Position numbers and translations under genes: made by a program
Shown: piece by piece, positions 1 through 7,534 of the stretch
Position numbering within the stretch: position 1 is the stretch's first letter
Layout of the letters: each line of letters begins with the position of its first letter
NCBI GenBank assembly: GCA_003219345.1
Contig: QHOP01000040.1
Location: 1-22,945 of the forward strand
Direction of reading: 5' to 3'
From: Verrucomicrobiota bacterium
GTDB lineage: Bacteria; Verrucomicrobiota; Verrucomicrobiia; Limisphaerales; AV2
Length of the DNA stretch: 22,945 bases
The notes under the pieces: model-generated
Told to the model about the DNA's origin: nothing
What the model saw: only the letters and a program-made list of their open reading frames with translations
Databases searched by the model: none

Positions 1-2
1 AC

Positions 3-428
3 AACACGGTGTCGGCAACGCTTTCGGTGCGTGAACGACTGGCCGAACATCGGGTCAACTCCGTTTGCGCGAACTGCCATAATCTGATGGATCCGGTCGG
101 CTTCTCGCTGGAGAACTTCGACGCGGTCGGTCGCTGGCGGACTGTTGAAGAAGGCCAACCCATCGACGTGACCGGCGGCCTTCCCGACGGCAGCAAATTC
201 GCGGGAGTGTCCGGGCTCGAACAGGGTTTGTTGCATCGACCGGAGCTTTTTGTCGGCACGCTGACGGAAAAACTTCTGACGTTCGCGTTGGGCCGTGGAG
301 TAGAGTATTACGACGCCCCGGCGGTCCGCAAGATCGTGCGCCACGCAAAAGGGGATGACTTTCGCTTCACATCGAGTATCCTTGGCATTGTCAACAGCAC
401 ACCGTTTATCATGAGGAACTCATTATGA
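3..428 (+). CDS. DUF1592/DUF1588/DUF1585 cytochrome-type protein, C-terminal part only
   Basis: The reading frame is open from the left edge, so the start lies outside the window; about 141 residues remain. The visible part begins with a single c-type heme motif (CANCH) followed by MDPVGFSLENFDAVGRWR, the signature of the DUF1588 block. The tail, with LTEKLLTFALGRGVEYYDAPAVRK, matches DUF1585. In PVC bacteria these domains form large secreted proteins (usually 700-1000 residues) with N-terminal cytochrome-like domains, presumed to act in the periplasm; no substrate is known. The stop overlaps the next start (ATGA at 425-428), which indicates translational coupling with the DUF1552 gene, its usual partner. 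Family call is firm; function is unknown. Confidence 0.9.
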   Translation, partial: NTVSATLSVRERLAEHRVNSVCANCHNLMDPVGFSLENFDAVGRWRTVEEGQPIDVTGGLPDGSKFAGVSGLEQGLLHRPELFVGTLTEKLLTFALGRGVEYYDAPAVRKIVRHAKGDDFRFTSSILGIVNSTPFIMRNSL

Positions 429-1768
429 TTATTATGAAAAAGGCCATGCCGCGGCGGACGTTCCTGCGCGGCATGGGGTTTACCCTGGCGCTGCCGTTGC
501 TCGAGGCGATGGTTCCCGCGGCGACCCCTTTGGTCAGGACGGCGGCCAAGCCGGTGCGCCGCCTCGGTTTCGTCTTCATGCCGATGGGATGCGACATCAC
601 GCGCTGGACTCCGCCCGGCGAGAACCGCCTCGACGAGCTATCGCCGATCCTCAGTTCGCTTGCTCCGGTCAAGGACCACGTCACGGCCATCACGAACCTG
701 GAACTGCAAAACGCCTACCCCGGCAGCCATGCGACCTCCAACTCTGCCTTCCTGAGTGCCGCCAAAGCGAAGTTGACGGAAAGCACGGACTATTACCTGG
801 GAACCACGGTCGATCAGATCGCCGCGCAGCACATCGGTCAGGAAACGCAATTGCCGTCGCTGGAGCTCGCGATGGACCTGATGCAGGTAGTGGGCCAGTG
901 CGACAACGGCTACGCCTGCGTTTACCAGAATAATCTTTCATGGTCGTCGCCGACGACGCCGCTGCCGGCGGAGGCGCACCCGCGAATCGTTTTCGAGAGC
1001 TTGTTCGGCGAAGGTGGCAGTATCGCGGACCGGCAGGCCGCGCTGCGGAAAAGAGCGAGCCTCCTCGATTGGTTCAATGAAGACATCGCCCGTCTCAACA
1101 GAAAGCTCGGGCCGGGTGACCGCACGAGGATCAGCCAATATCTTGACACCGTGCGCCAAGTCGAGCGCCGCATTCAGAAGGCCGAAGCTGACGCCGCGGA
1201 TAATCCGCTGCCGGATTTGGACCGGCCTGTGGGCGTGCCGGCCGCCTACGCCGATCACGCGCGATTGATGTTCGACCTGCAGGTGCTGGCGTTGCAAGGC
1301 GACGTCACCCGGATCATCACGTTCCAGCTCGCGCGCGAAACCAGCAACCGGACCTACCCCGAGATCGGCGTCCCTGATCCGCATCATCCCCTCTCGCATC
1401 ACGGCAACGATCCGGACAAGATCGCGCGCATGGCGAAGATCAATCAGTTCCACGTGTCATTGTTCGCCGAGTTCCTCGGGAAATTGAAGGCCACGCCGGA
1501 AGGAAATGGGACGTTGCTCGACCATTCGCTCTATCTTTACGGCAGCGGCATCGGCAACCCGAACGTGCATGACCACACGAACCTGCCGATCCTGGTCGCC
1601 GGTGGCGCCGCGGGCGGAATGAAAGGCGGACGTCACATCAAGTATGAAAAGCCGAAGCCCCTGGCCAATCTCCACCTGACGCTGCTCGACAAAGTCGGTG
1701 TCCACCTCGACAAGTTTGCGGACAGTACCGGCAAGGTGGATGAGTTGTTCCAACCGCTGTCGGTTTGA
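425..1768 (+). CDS. DUF1552 family secreted protein
   Basis: A 447-residue protein of unknown function that is almost always encoded next to DUF1592-type cytochromes in Planctomycetes and Verrucomicrobia. The N-terminus carries a twin-arginine-like leader (RRTFLRG at residues 10-16) followed by a hydrophobic stretch to about residue 34, so export in folded form is likely. Family hallmarks seen are FVFMPMGCDITRWTPPG near residue 50, the HHPLSHHGNDP segment near 320 and LYLYGSGIGNPNVHDHTNLP near 375, a sulfatase-like C-terminal style. A GAGGA ribosome site at 413-417 lies 7 bases before the ATG at 425; the ATG at 434 is a possible alternative. Length is normal for the family. No enzymatic role is established. 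Confidence 0.93.
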   Translation: MIIMKKAMPRRTFLRGMGFTLALPLLEAMVPAATPLVRTAAKPVRRLGFVFMPMGCDITRWTPPGENRLDELSPILSSLAPVKDHVTAITNLELQNAYPGSHATSNSAFLSAAKAKLTESTDYYLGTTVDQIAAQHIGQETQLPSLELAMDLMQVVGQCDNGYACVYQNNLSWSSPTTPLPAEAHPRIVFESLFGEGGSIADRQAALRKRASLLDWFNEDIARLNRKLGPGDRTRISQYLDTVRQVERRIQKAEADAADNPLPDLDRPVGVPAAYADHARLMFDLQVLALQGDVTRIITFQLARETSNRTYPEIGVPDPHHPLSHHGNDPDKIARMAKINQFHVSLFAEFLGKLKATPEGNGTLLDHSLYLYGSGIGNPNVHDHTNLPILVAGGAAGGMKGGRHIKYEKPKPLANLHLTLLDKVGVHLDKFADSTGKVDELFQPLSV

Positions 1769-1780
1769 ATCCCGAGTTAG

Positions 1781-2257
1781 GTGACCGAAGCGAAACGAAA
1801 TCCGAAATGGAAGCGAGCCTTGTGGCTGACGTTGAAAATCTACGCTGGCCTCTGCACCTTGCTCGTCACCGCCTACTTGACCCTCGTCGTCTGGAGCACT
1901 TTCTTCCCCGAGTCACCGGTAATCGGTGAGACAATGGTCATGGCATCATACGGTGAGTATGTGGCTAAGGAGTACCCAAAGCGAGGGGATTATTTCGAGC
2001 GTTTAGCAACGGCCCTCAGCATGTACTCCAAGGAGGCTTCCGTACCCGCGGCCGACATGTTGAAATATCTGGGCAAACCGGACCTCATCGCGGGAACAGC
2101 AGAGACGGGCACGCTAGTCTATCTGTACGAGTATCCTGGAGCTACGAACAGATGGGCTGTGTATGCATCTCTGAAAGACGGTAAGCTCACGCAGATTGGA
2201 TTTAACGATGCGACAGTGAACAATCACTCGGGGTACCAAGCGTACCCAACACGATGA
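1781..2257 (+). CDS. Small membrane-anchored protein, unknown function, BamE-like C-terminal look
   Basis: A 158-residue protein starting with GTG 12 bases after the DUF1552 stop. The first 13 residues are basic, followed by one membrane segment at about residues 14-38, so the rest is expected outside the cytoplasmic membrane. The C-terminal half contains MLKYLGKPDLI, then LVYLYEYPG and WAVYASLKDGKLTQIGFND. This order (a short helix ending in LGKPD, then alternating strands with a GKLTQIGF strand) resembles the SmpA/BamE fold, but similarity is structural impression only. The stop overlaps the ATG of the ankyrin-type fragment at 2254 (ATGA), so it was probably in one operon with it. I do not recognise a named family. 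Confidence 0.7.
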   Translation: MTEAKRNPKWKRALWLTLKIYAGLCTLLVTAYLTLVVWSTFFPESPVIGETMVMASYGEYVAKEYPKRGDYFERLATALSMYSKEASVPAADMLKYLGKPDLIAGTAETGTLVYLYEYPGATNRWAVYASLKDGKLTQIGFNDATVNNHSGYQAYPTR

Positions 2258-2350
2258 CCACGCCGCATGTCCTCACCCTCGCCGCGTTCGTTTTGTCAAC
2301 ATGGACGGCATCAGCCATTGACTCCCGGCTCGCCGACGCCGCGCAGAAGT
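2254..2350 (+). pseudogene. Broken 5' end of an ankyrin-repeat gene
   Basis: From the ATG at 2254 the frame encodes a clear signal peptide (hydrophobic LTLAAFVLSTW, cleavage expected after TASA) followed by IDSRLADAAQK. That is the usual opening of secreted PVC ankyrin proteins and closely parallels NSPLADAAEK in the complete gene at about 3270. After residue 32 the sequence enters the palindromic repeat at 2353 and the frame runs through repeat sequence to a stop at 2560-2562, giving a 102-residue product with no ankyrin repeats. I read it as the head of a second, upstream ankyrin gene whose body was lost when the repeat/transposase cassette arrived. The similarity to the downstream gene is in type, not in nucleotide identity. 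Confidence 0.65.
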
Positions 2351-2352
2351 GT

Positions 2353-2550
2353 GTCACCCCCGAAGGGGCTGAAACAAACCAGCCCAGGGCAACGCCCTGG
2401 GTTAGCATTCCGCCATTGTTTTCGAGCCCTGAAAGGGCGAAACAGGGAGACGCCATTTGTGCCGCCCTTTCAGGGCTCGATTGTTTCTTGGCGACGTTGT
2501 CCCAGGGCGTTGCCCTGGGTTGGTTTGTTGTTGCCCCTTCGGGGCGTCTC
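2353..2550. repeat. BIME-like palindromic repeat, left copy
   Basis: One large imperfect palindrome made of nested hairpins. Stems seen in order are CCCC-GAA-GGGG (about 2358-2368), CCCAGGGC-AAC-GCCCTGGG (2383-2401), GCCCT-GAA-AGGGC (2426-2438), its mirror GCCCT-TTC-AGGGC (2464-2476), CCCAGGGC-GTT-GCCCTGGG (2501-2519) and GCCCC-TTC-GGGGC (about 2533-2545). The two halves are mirror images, as in paired REP elements. Its right 90 bases (2459-2548) match 3091-3180 with only four differences that I can see. Confidence 0.9.
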
Positions 2551-2567
2551 CCAAGGGTTTAACGTTC

Positions 2568-2941
2568 ATGTCCCAATCTTTGGTCAAGAATCTCGTGCAT
2601 CTCGTGTATAGCACAAAACATCGCAAGCCGTTGATTCCCGCGGACCATCGGGCGGCCCTGTTCGTGTATCAGGCGGGAATCTTCAAGCAGTGGGAAAGTC
2701 CCGCGCTCGTGATTGGCGGCATGGAAGACCACGTTCACGCGCTCTTCGCATTGTCGAAGAACCATCCGTTGAAGAAGTTGGTTGAGCGGGTTTCTCCGTG
2801 AGCCAATCCAGTGTCGAAGCAGTACAGCGATATATCGAGCGGCAGGAGGAACATCATCGCAAGATTAGCTTCCAGGATGAACTGCGCACGCTGTTCAAAC
2901 GACATGGTATCGAGTTTGATGAACGCTATGTGTGGGATTGA
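2568..2941 (+). pseudogene. REP-associated tyrosine transposase (RAYT / IS200-like Y1), internally deleted
   Basis: The ATG at 2568 opens a Y1-transposase frame: LVHLVYSTKHRKPLIP near the start, then GGMEDHVHALFALSKNHPLK with the metal-binding HVH at residues 55 and 57. After LKKLVERV the frame hits a stop at 2799-2801. The C-terminal part continues in another frame: FSVSQSSVEAVQRYIERQEE, ending in the family's typical ERYVWD at 2941. The middle piece that normally links these parts (about 25 residues around SSKWIK and WQxGYGAFSVS) is missing, so a short deletion with a frameshift has inactivated the gene. The probable catalytic tyrosine is the Y of QRYIERQ. Repeats flank it on both sides, as expected for a RAYT with its cognate REP elements. 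Confidence 0.88.
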
Positions 2942-2989
2942 AATGTGGACCGCCCGACATTCATTGGATTGTCGGCGGTGGCCGAGTTG

Positions 2990-3180
2990 CGCCCCAACGG
3001 GGCTGAACAAACCAGCCTGGGGCAACGCCCCAGGTTGGTCATGGTCCCCAATTTGTTTTCCAGCCCTGAAAGGGCGGAATAGAACGGTTTGTGCCGCCCT
3101 TTCAGGGCTCGATCGTTTCTTCGCAACGTTGTCCCAGGGCGTTGCCCTGGGCTGGTTTGTTGTTGCCCCTTCGGGGCGTC
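2990..3180. repeat. BIME-like palindromic repeat, right copy
   Basis: Same architecture as the copy at 2353-2550: GCCCC-AAC-GGGGC, CCTGGGGC-AAC-GCCCCAGG, GCCCT-GAA-AGGGC, then the mirrored GCCCT-TTC-AGGGC, CCCAGGGC-GTT-GCCCTGGG and GCCCC-TTC-GGGGC. The left half differs more (CTGGGGC in place of CAGGGC stems with compensating changes on both strands), while the right half is nearly identical to the left copy. Paired changes suggest the hairpins themselves are conserved. It runs directly into the signal-peptide region of the ankyrin gene. Confidence 0.9.
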
Positions 3181-4718
3181 ACTGCACCCGTTCTGGGCAG
3201 CGCTCCCTTCTTTGCAGGTTTGCATTTCTGCTGTTCCTTGTCGGCTCACCGTTGTTCGCCGCCAATTCTCCGCTCGCCGATGCCGCCGAGAAATCAGATC
3301 GCGCAACGATCCGCACGCTGCTCAAGCAACACGCCGACGTGAACGCGCCGCAGGTTGACGGGATGACGGCGCTGCATTGGGCGGCCTACCGGGACGATGT
3401 GAAAACCGCGAAACTTCTTGTCGCCGCCGGCGCGAATGTTAAGGCGGAGAACCGCTACGGCGTAACGCCACTCTCCATGGCTTGCGTGAATGGAAACACC
3501 GAGCTGGTCGAGTTGCTCCTCGGTGCAGGCGCGGACCCGAACACCACGCTTCGCGGCGGGGAAACGGTTCTGATGACCGCGGCGCGCACCGGCAGGATCG
3601 GACCCGTGAAGGCACTGTTGTCCCGAGGCGCCGGCGTTAATGCGAAGGAAAAAGACCAGCAGACAGCCCTGATGTGGGCCGCAGCCGAAGGTCATACCGA
3701 AGTGGTTGAGCTGCTGCTCAAGGCGGGCGCGGATTTTCGCACGGCGCTACCCGACTCCGGGTTCACTCCTTTCTTTTTCGCCGCGCGCGAAGGCCGGACC
3801 GGCGTTGTTAAAGCCTTGCTGAAGGCGGGAGTGGACGTGAACGACACCATGCAGCCTCGAAAGCCTTCGGGCAAAAGTCCGAGAAAGGGAACCAGCGCGT
3901 TAATCCTGGCGGTCGAGAACGGTCATTTCGAGCTGGCCGTGGCCCTCCTCGAAGCGGGCGCTGATCCGAATGATCAGCGTTCGGGATTCACAGCGCTGCA
4001 CGCGATGAGCTGGGTTCGCAAACCGAATCGCGGCGACGGCGACGACGGAGACCCGTCTCCGATCGGGTCCGGAAATCTGAGCAGCCTCCAATTCGTCAGG
4101 AAGCTGGTGGAGCACGGCGCGGACGTGAATGCGCGGCTGAAGACCGGCAAAGGCGGGCCGGGGCTATACAACAAGGCCGGCGCGACGCCGTTCCTGATGG
4201 CTGCCGGAACCGCGGACGCCGCGTTCATGCGCTTGCTGGTCGAGCTGGGCGCCAATCCATTGCTGGGGAACGCCGATAACTGCACGCCGCTCATAGCCGC
4301 GTGCGGAGTTGGGATCGGTGGAGCAGAGGCGGATGAGGTCGCGGGAACAGAGCCTGAAGTACTCGAATCGGCGCAATTGCTTCTGAAACTCGGCGCTGAC
4401 GTGAATGCGGTCGATGCCAACGGCGAGACCGCCATGCACGGCGCAGCCTACAAGAATCTGCCGAAGCTGGTGCAGTTTCTCGCCGACAAAGGCGCGAAAA
4501 TCGAAGCCTGGAATCGAACGAACAAATGGGGTTGGACTCCCCTGCGCATCGCGGAGGGATACCGGCCCGGCAATTTCAAACCTTCGACTGAAACCATCGT
4601 CGCGATTCAACGCGTCATGTTGGCAGCCGGCGTCACGCCGCCAACCGGCTCGAAGCCGCTCGCTGCCGAAGCCCGCCAGGACTATCCGGCGGACGCAGCT
4701 AAAAAACTCGTCCCCTAA
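3129..4718 (+). CDS. Secreted ankyrin-repeat protein, native start lost
   Basis: The authentic part begins with a signal-peptide core (FAFLLFLVGSPLFAA, about 3216-3263) and NSPLADAAEKSD, followed by about ten ankyrin repeats to roughly 4600 (consensus units such as DGMTALHWAAYRDDVKTAKLLVAAGANV). Ankyrin stacks bind proteins; the partner is unknown, but these genes commonly sit beside DUF1592/DUF1552 pairs in PVC genomes. The start is uncertain: there is no ATG or GTG just before the signal core, because the repeat at 2990-3180 abuts it. The TTG at 3129, used here, lies inside the repeat; the frame stays open back to an ATG at 2811, which lies inside the transposase remnant. Expression may therefore be impaired. 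The stop overlaps the next ATG (TAATG at 4716-4720). Confidence 0.85.
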   Translation: MSQGVALGWFVVAPSGRHCTRSGQRSLLCRFAFLLFLVGSPLFAANSPLADAAEKSDRATIRTLLKQHADVNAPQVDGMTALHWAAYRDDVKTAKLLVAAGANVKAENRYGVTPLSMACVNGNTELVELLLGAGADPNTTLRGGETVLMTAARTGRIGPVKALLSRGAGVNAKEKDQQTALMWAAAEGHTEVVELLLKAGADFRTALPDSGFTPFFFAAREGRTGVVKALLKAGVDVNDTMQPRKPSGKSPRKGTSALILAVENGHFELAVALLEAGADPNDQRSGFTALHAMSWVRKPNRGDGDDGDPSPIGSGNLSSLQFVRKLVEHGADVNARLKTGKGGPGLYNKAGATPFLMAAGTADAAFMRLLVELGANPLLGNADNCTPLIAACGVGIGGAEADEVAGTEPEVLESAQLLLKLGADVNAVDANGETAMHGAAYKNLPKLVQFLADKGAKIEAWNRTNKWGWTPLRIAEGYRPGNFKPSTETIVAIQRVMLAAGVTPPTGSKPLAAEARQDYPADAAKKLVP

Positions 4719-5068
4719 TGGAGGAGACCGCGTCCCTGGGGTACCAAATCGATCTTCTCGCCGCGGCGCGCAATTCGCGCGATCAAATGGACGCCAAGCT
4801 GAGAAGCCTGTGCGCGTCGCAAGTGCCGGGCGACACGCAGCGCAACCTGCAGGTTTACCCGAATTACTCAGGCCAGACCTTCAAGCATATCCTCGTGCCT
4901 GTCTGGCTGCTGAGTTACGACTATGGCCGGCGGGCATTTCAAGTGGTGATCAACGGTTACACGGGAACCATCGCGGGCCGATATCCGAAGAGCTGGATCA
5001 AAATTATACTGGCGGTGCTGGCAGCGCTGGCAGCCGCCGGCCTGATCGCCCTGCTGATGAATCGATGA
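4718..5068 (+). CDS. Short membrane protein resembling the C-terminus of zinc-ribbon-type membrane proteins
   Basis: A 116-residue protein whose ATG overlaps the ankyrin stop. The centre reads NLQVYPNYSGQTFKHILVPV, then WLLSYDYGRRAFQVVINGYTG, then PKSWIKI and a C-terminal membrane segment (about residues 92-113). From memory, this block is the C-terminal portion of longer (about 300-400 residue) bacterial proteins that begin with a zinc-ribbon domain and end in one or two membrane helices. No zinc ribbon (paired CxxC) is present here, so this is either a stand-alone short version or a 5'-truncated gene that now uses an in-frame ATG. Similarity is recalled, not searched. Function unknown. Confidence 0.6.
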   Translation: MEETASLGYQIDLLAAARNSRDQMDAKLRSLCASQVPGDTQRNLQVYPNYSGQTFKHILVPVWLLSYDYGRRAFQVVINGYTGTIAGRYPKSWIKIILAVLAALAAAGLIALLMNR

Positions 5069-5082
5069 ACTGGCGGGGGCGT

Positions 5083-6102
5083 TCAATCCCGCAACGTGTT
5101 CAGTCCAAGGCGGACGATCCGGTCGATCAATTGCGGGTAGGGAAGACTCGCTTTGAGAGCGGCCTGCGCGAAATCTTCGTCCTCGGCGAGGATAGGATTC
5201 GGGTTGGCTTCGATGAAATAAACCTCGTTATTCGACGTGAGGCGCAGATCGAGACGCGCGTAGCCGTCAATCGTAAGGAGACGGTAGATGCGCTTGCAGA
5301 TCTGTTCGATCCGGGCGGCGACGGCCGGATCAATTCCTTCGGCGAACCGGTTCTGTAATCCCCAGCGTTTCCGGTATTCCTCGTCCCACTTGGCCTTGTA
5401 GGTGGCGATCTTCGGCTCGTCCGGCGGCACTTCCTTGAATACGAGTTCGCGAATCGGAAAAACCTGAAGCCGGTCGTTGCCGAGGATGCTCACATAGAGT
5501 TCGCGGCCTTCGATGTATTCCTCGGCAATGGCGTCGTTGTCGTATTTCTCGTGGATGAACTGGACGCGTTCCTTGAATTGTTCGTCCGCCTCAACGAACG
5601 ACGCCTGCGAAATGCCGTAGGACGCCTCCTCTTTCAACGGTTTCACGAGGATGGGGAACTTAAGCCGCCTGGGCCGAGCGATGCGTTTTCCGCGGGCGAT
5701 GGTCACAAAGTCCGGTGTGTGGATGCGGTGGTAACTGAGGACCTTCTTGGAAATGCCCTTGTGCTTGCACAGGGTAAGTCCGGTGGGCCCGCAGCCGGTG
5801 AACGGCAATCCCTGCATTTCGAGGAATGACACGATGTTCTGGTCGAAGGCGCGGTTGTTCTTGAACTGGTCGGCGAGGTTGAAAATGAGGTCCGGCCCAA
5901 AGCTCTGGAGTTTCTGACGCAACAGGTCGAGGTCGTCGAAAATCGCGAGGTGCTCGGCGGTGTGGCCCAGTTCGCCCAGCGCCTTGAGGACATTGGCTTC
6001 GGTCTTCCAATCCTCGGTCTTCAACTCCGCGCTCAGGTCCTGGTCGATGGTCGTTGGAGCGATGGCATCGAACAACGCGAGGATTTTGAGCTTCTTTTTC
6101 AC
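5083..6102 (-). CDS. ATP-grasp ligase, D-alanine-D-alanine ligase family
   Basis: A 339-residue ATP-grasp protein. Seen features: an N-terminal Rossmann-like part with DLIFNLADQF (about 71-80), a Ddl-like GCGPTGLTLCKHKGISKK segment (103-120), the nucleotide-binding lysine in PILVKPLKEEASYG (150-163), the AEEYIEGRELYVSILG strand (193-208), and the metal-binding RLDLRL and FIEANPNP (D285, E298, N300). The family joins a carboxylate to an amine using ATP through an acylphosphate. It is unlikely to be the housekeeping cell-wall ligase, because no mur genes are nearby and it is paired with a metallopeptidase (12-base gap, same strand). The partner suggests a peptide or amino-acid conjugate as substrate, which is inference. 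Confidence 0.82.
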   Translation of the reverse strand: MKKKLKILALFDAIAPTTIDQDLSAELKTEDWKTEANVLKALGELGHTAEHLAIFDDLDLLRQKLQSFGPDLIFNLADQFKNNRAFDQNIVSFLEMQGLPFTGCGPTGLTLCKHKGISKKVLSYHRIHTPDFVTIARGKRIARPRRLKFPILVKPLKEEASYGISQASFVEADEQFKERVQFIHEKYDNDAIAEEYIEGRELYVSILGNDRLQVFPIRELVFKEVPPDEPKIATYKAKWDEEYRKRWGLQNRFAEGIDPAVAARIEQICKRIYRLLTIDGYARLDLRLTSNNEVYFIEANPNPILAEDEDFAQAALKASLPYPQLIDRIVRLGLNTLRD

Positions 6103-6114
6103 ACGCTTCGCGTT

Positions 6115-7134
6115 CTATTTCGTCCGTTTGAACTTGCCGGTGAACAGGTAGTTCATGACCAGCGTGGTGATGTACGCCGAGACTTGCAGGTTTTGCTGGG
6201 CGTCGTCCGATTTGATGTGGAGATCGAGCTGGTCACAACGGTCGATGAGCCGCGCGAGCAACTTGTTGACCCGGTATTTCTTTTCGTTGGTCCATTGGCA
6301 GACCGAATTCATCAGCCGCCGTCGGTGGGCGCGCAGGAACGCCGACGCTTTCAGCCGTCCGGCGACGTCCGGTCCCGCCGCGAAAAGTTCCTTCAGGTCG
6401 TTGTCATAGAAGTCGGGATACGAATCCTCGTAGAACTTGCGCTTCCGCGCGTAGTAGGTTTTGAGTTTGATGTTGAGGCAATCGTGATCGGCGGGGCGGT
6501 ACTCGGGCTGGTGGACGGGCGGTTTGCCGGCCAGAGAACGCATCAGTTCATCGAGGTAGGCGAGTTTTTGCAACGCCTTCCAGCCCCGGTAACGCTCGCG
6601 CCAATCAAATCCCGGCGTCAGCCAGACGGCGAATGTCTCGGCGAAATCCTCGTCGGGATGGCTTTGCGCATACCAGTCGTCGAGATGCACGACGTAGGAG
6701 CGGCTGTAGGGGCGCGGCCGGTAAAATTCCGGCGTTTCGTCCGTGGAACTCAGTCCGAATGTGCGCTGCCATTTTTTCTTTTTGTAGAGCTGATAAGCAT
6801 AGGCGTAGGCGTGCGCGGCTTCGTGCCGCATCAACCTCATGAACCATTCCGGAGTTTCGCCCTCCACTTCGAGCATCATCTTGCGCTCCAGCTTGCGCAG
6901 CCGGTCGTGCGCCAGAAAGAACGGAATGAAAATCGCCGGGATGCCGACCGGCACAAACCATTCGTCGCCGATGTGGCAGGGCGGATGGAAAACCAGACCT
7001 TTTTGAGAGAGCTCGTCGTGAAGCTGCTGAATGAGTGGCTGGACCTCGGTGCCGTCCAGCTTCAGGCCAAGCTGGGAGATCCGCTTCTCCAGCAACTCTT
7101 CGTCGCTGAGATTGGCCCAATCGATCGCTTCCAT
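6115..7134 (-). CDS. Putative zinc-binding metallopeptidase (Peptidase_Mx type)
   Basis: A 339-residue protein without a signal peptide. The zinc motif is HEAAH at residues 104-108 in RLMRHEAAHAYAYAY, and the downstream SHPDEDFAETFAVWLTPG (158-175) supplies the probable third ligand and the E(D/E)FAE(T/S)FA signature of this family. Paired motifs of this type are found in the gluzincin-like 'putative zinc-binding metallopeptidase' group. It is the first gene of a two-gene minus-strand unit with the ATP-grasp ligase, 12 bases apart. A ligase next to a peptidase suggests making and trimming an amide-linked product; no substrate is known. Confidence 0.82.
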   Translation of the reverse strand: MEAIDWANLSDEELLEKRISQLGLKLDGTEVQPLIQQLHDELSQKGLVFHPPCHIGDEWFVPVGIPAIFIPFFLAHDRLRKLERKMMLEVEGETPEWFMRLMRHEAAHAYAYAYQLYKKKKWQRTFGLSSTDETPEFYRPRPYSRSYVVHLDDWYAQSHPDEDFAETFAVWLTPGFDWRERYRGWKALQKLAYLDELMRSLAGKPPVHQPEYRPADHDCLNIKLKTYYARKRKFYEDSYPDFYDNDLKELFAAGPDVAGRLKASAFLRAHRRRLMNSVCQWTNEKKYRVNKLLARLIDRCDQLDLHIKSDDAQQNLQVSAYITTLVMNYLFTGKFKRTK

Positions 7135-7234
7135 GCTCCGAGCCTAACACGCAGGCGGCGGCGCTCACAAGCCCGGCGCCCCGGTCCAAAATCAAAGAAA
7201 CCTCAAAAAGAAATTTCCCCTCACCCTTCCCTCC

Positions 7235-7335
7235 CCATGAACCGACCCACCCCTGGCCCCTCCCAGGAGGGGAACTCGCAAGCGTGCCCCGACATTGACT
7301 CCCCTCCTCCGGAGGGGTTGGGGGTGGGTTCATGG
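7235..7335. repeat. Palindromic element with CCATGAAC / GTTCATGG ends
   Basis: A 101-bp inverted repeat. The outermost 8 bases are perfect complements (CCATGAAC at 7235-7242, GTTCATGG at 7328-7335), followed by imperfect arms rich in CCACCC/GGGTGG and an inner CCTCC..GGAGG pair. It starts the gene-free stretch 7135-7801, which holds several such elements. Confidence 0.85.
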
Positions 7336-7383
7336 CTCCAAGTCACGTCCGAATTTTGGAGGTGTTCCCTCCCCATGAACCTC

Positions 7384-7477
7384 GTAGCAGCCGACGTGAG
7401 GAGGGTCACTTTTCAAACGCGGAGTGCGGAGTGCGGAACGCGGAATTGAGCCGGAGCCTCCTCACGTCGGCTGCTAC
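7384..7477. repeat. GTAG/CTAC-framed inverted repeat
   Basis: Two perfect 21-base arms (7384-7404 and 7457-7477) begin GTAGCAGCCGACGTG and end CACGTCGGCTGCTAC, separated by 52 bases that include short direct repeats of GCGGAGT. The GTAG at the base of the stem is the hallmark of REP elements recognised by RAYT enzymes. A CCATGAAC motif (7373-7380) lies just outside. A sibling with a shorter loop is at 19052-19121. Confidence 0.88.
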
Positions 7478-7534
7478 AGTTCAGGGTTCAATGCGCGAAA
7501 TTTTTCGAGGGAACTTCTCCCCGCTCTCCCGTTG

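Noticed and set aside
5950..7449. Long plus-strand reading frame of 499 codons across the ligase and metallopeptidase genes.
   Set aside because: It is antisense to two genes with clear catalytic motifs, has arginine/valine-rich low-information sequence and matches no family I know.
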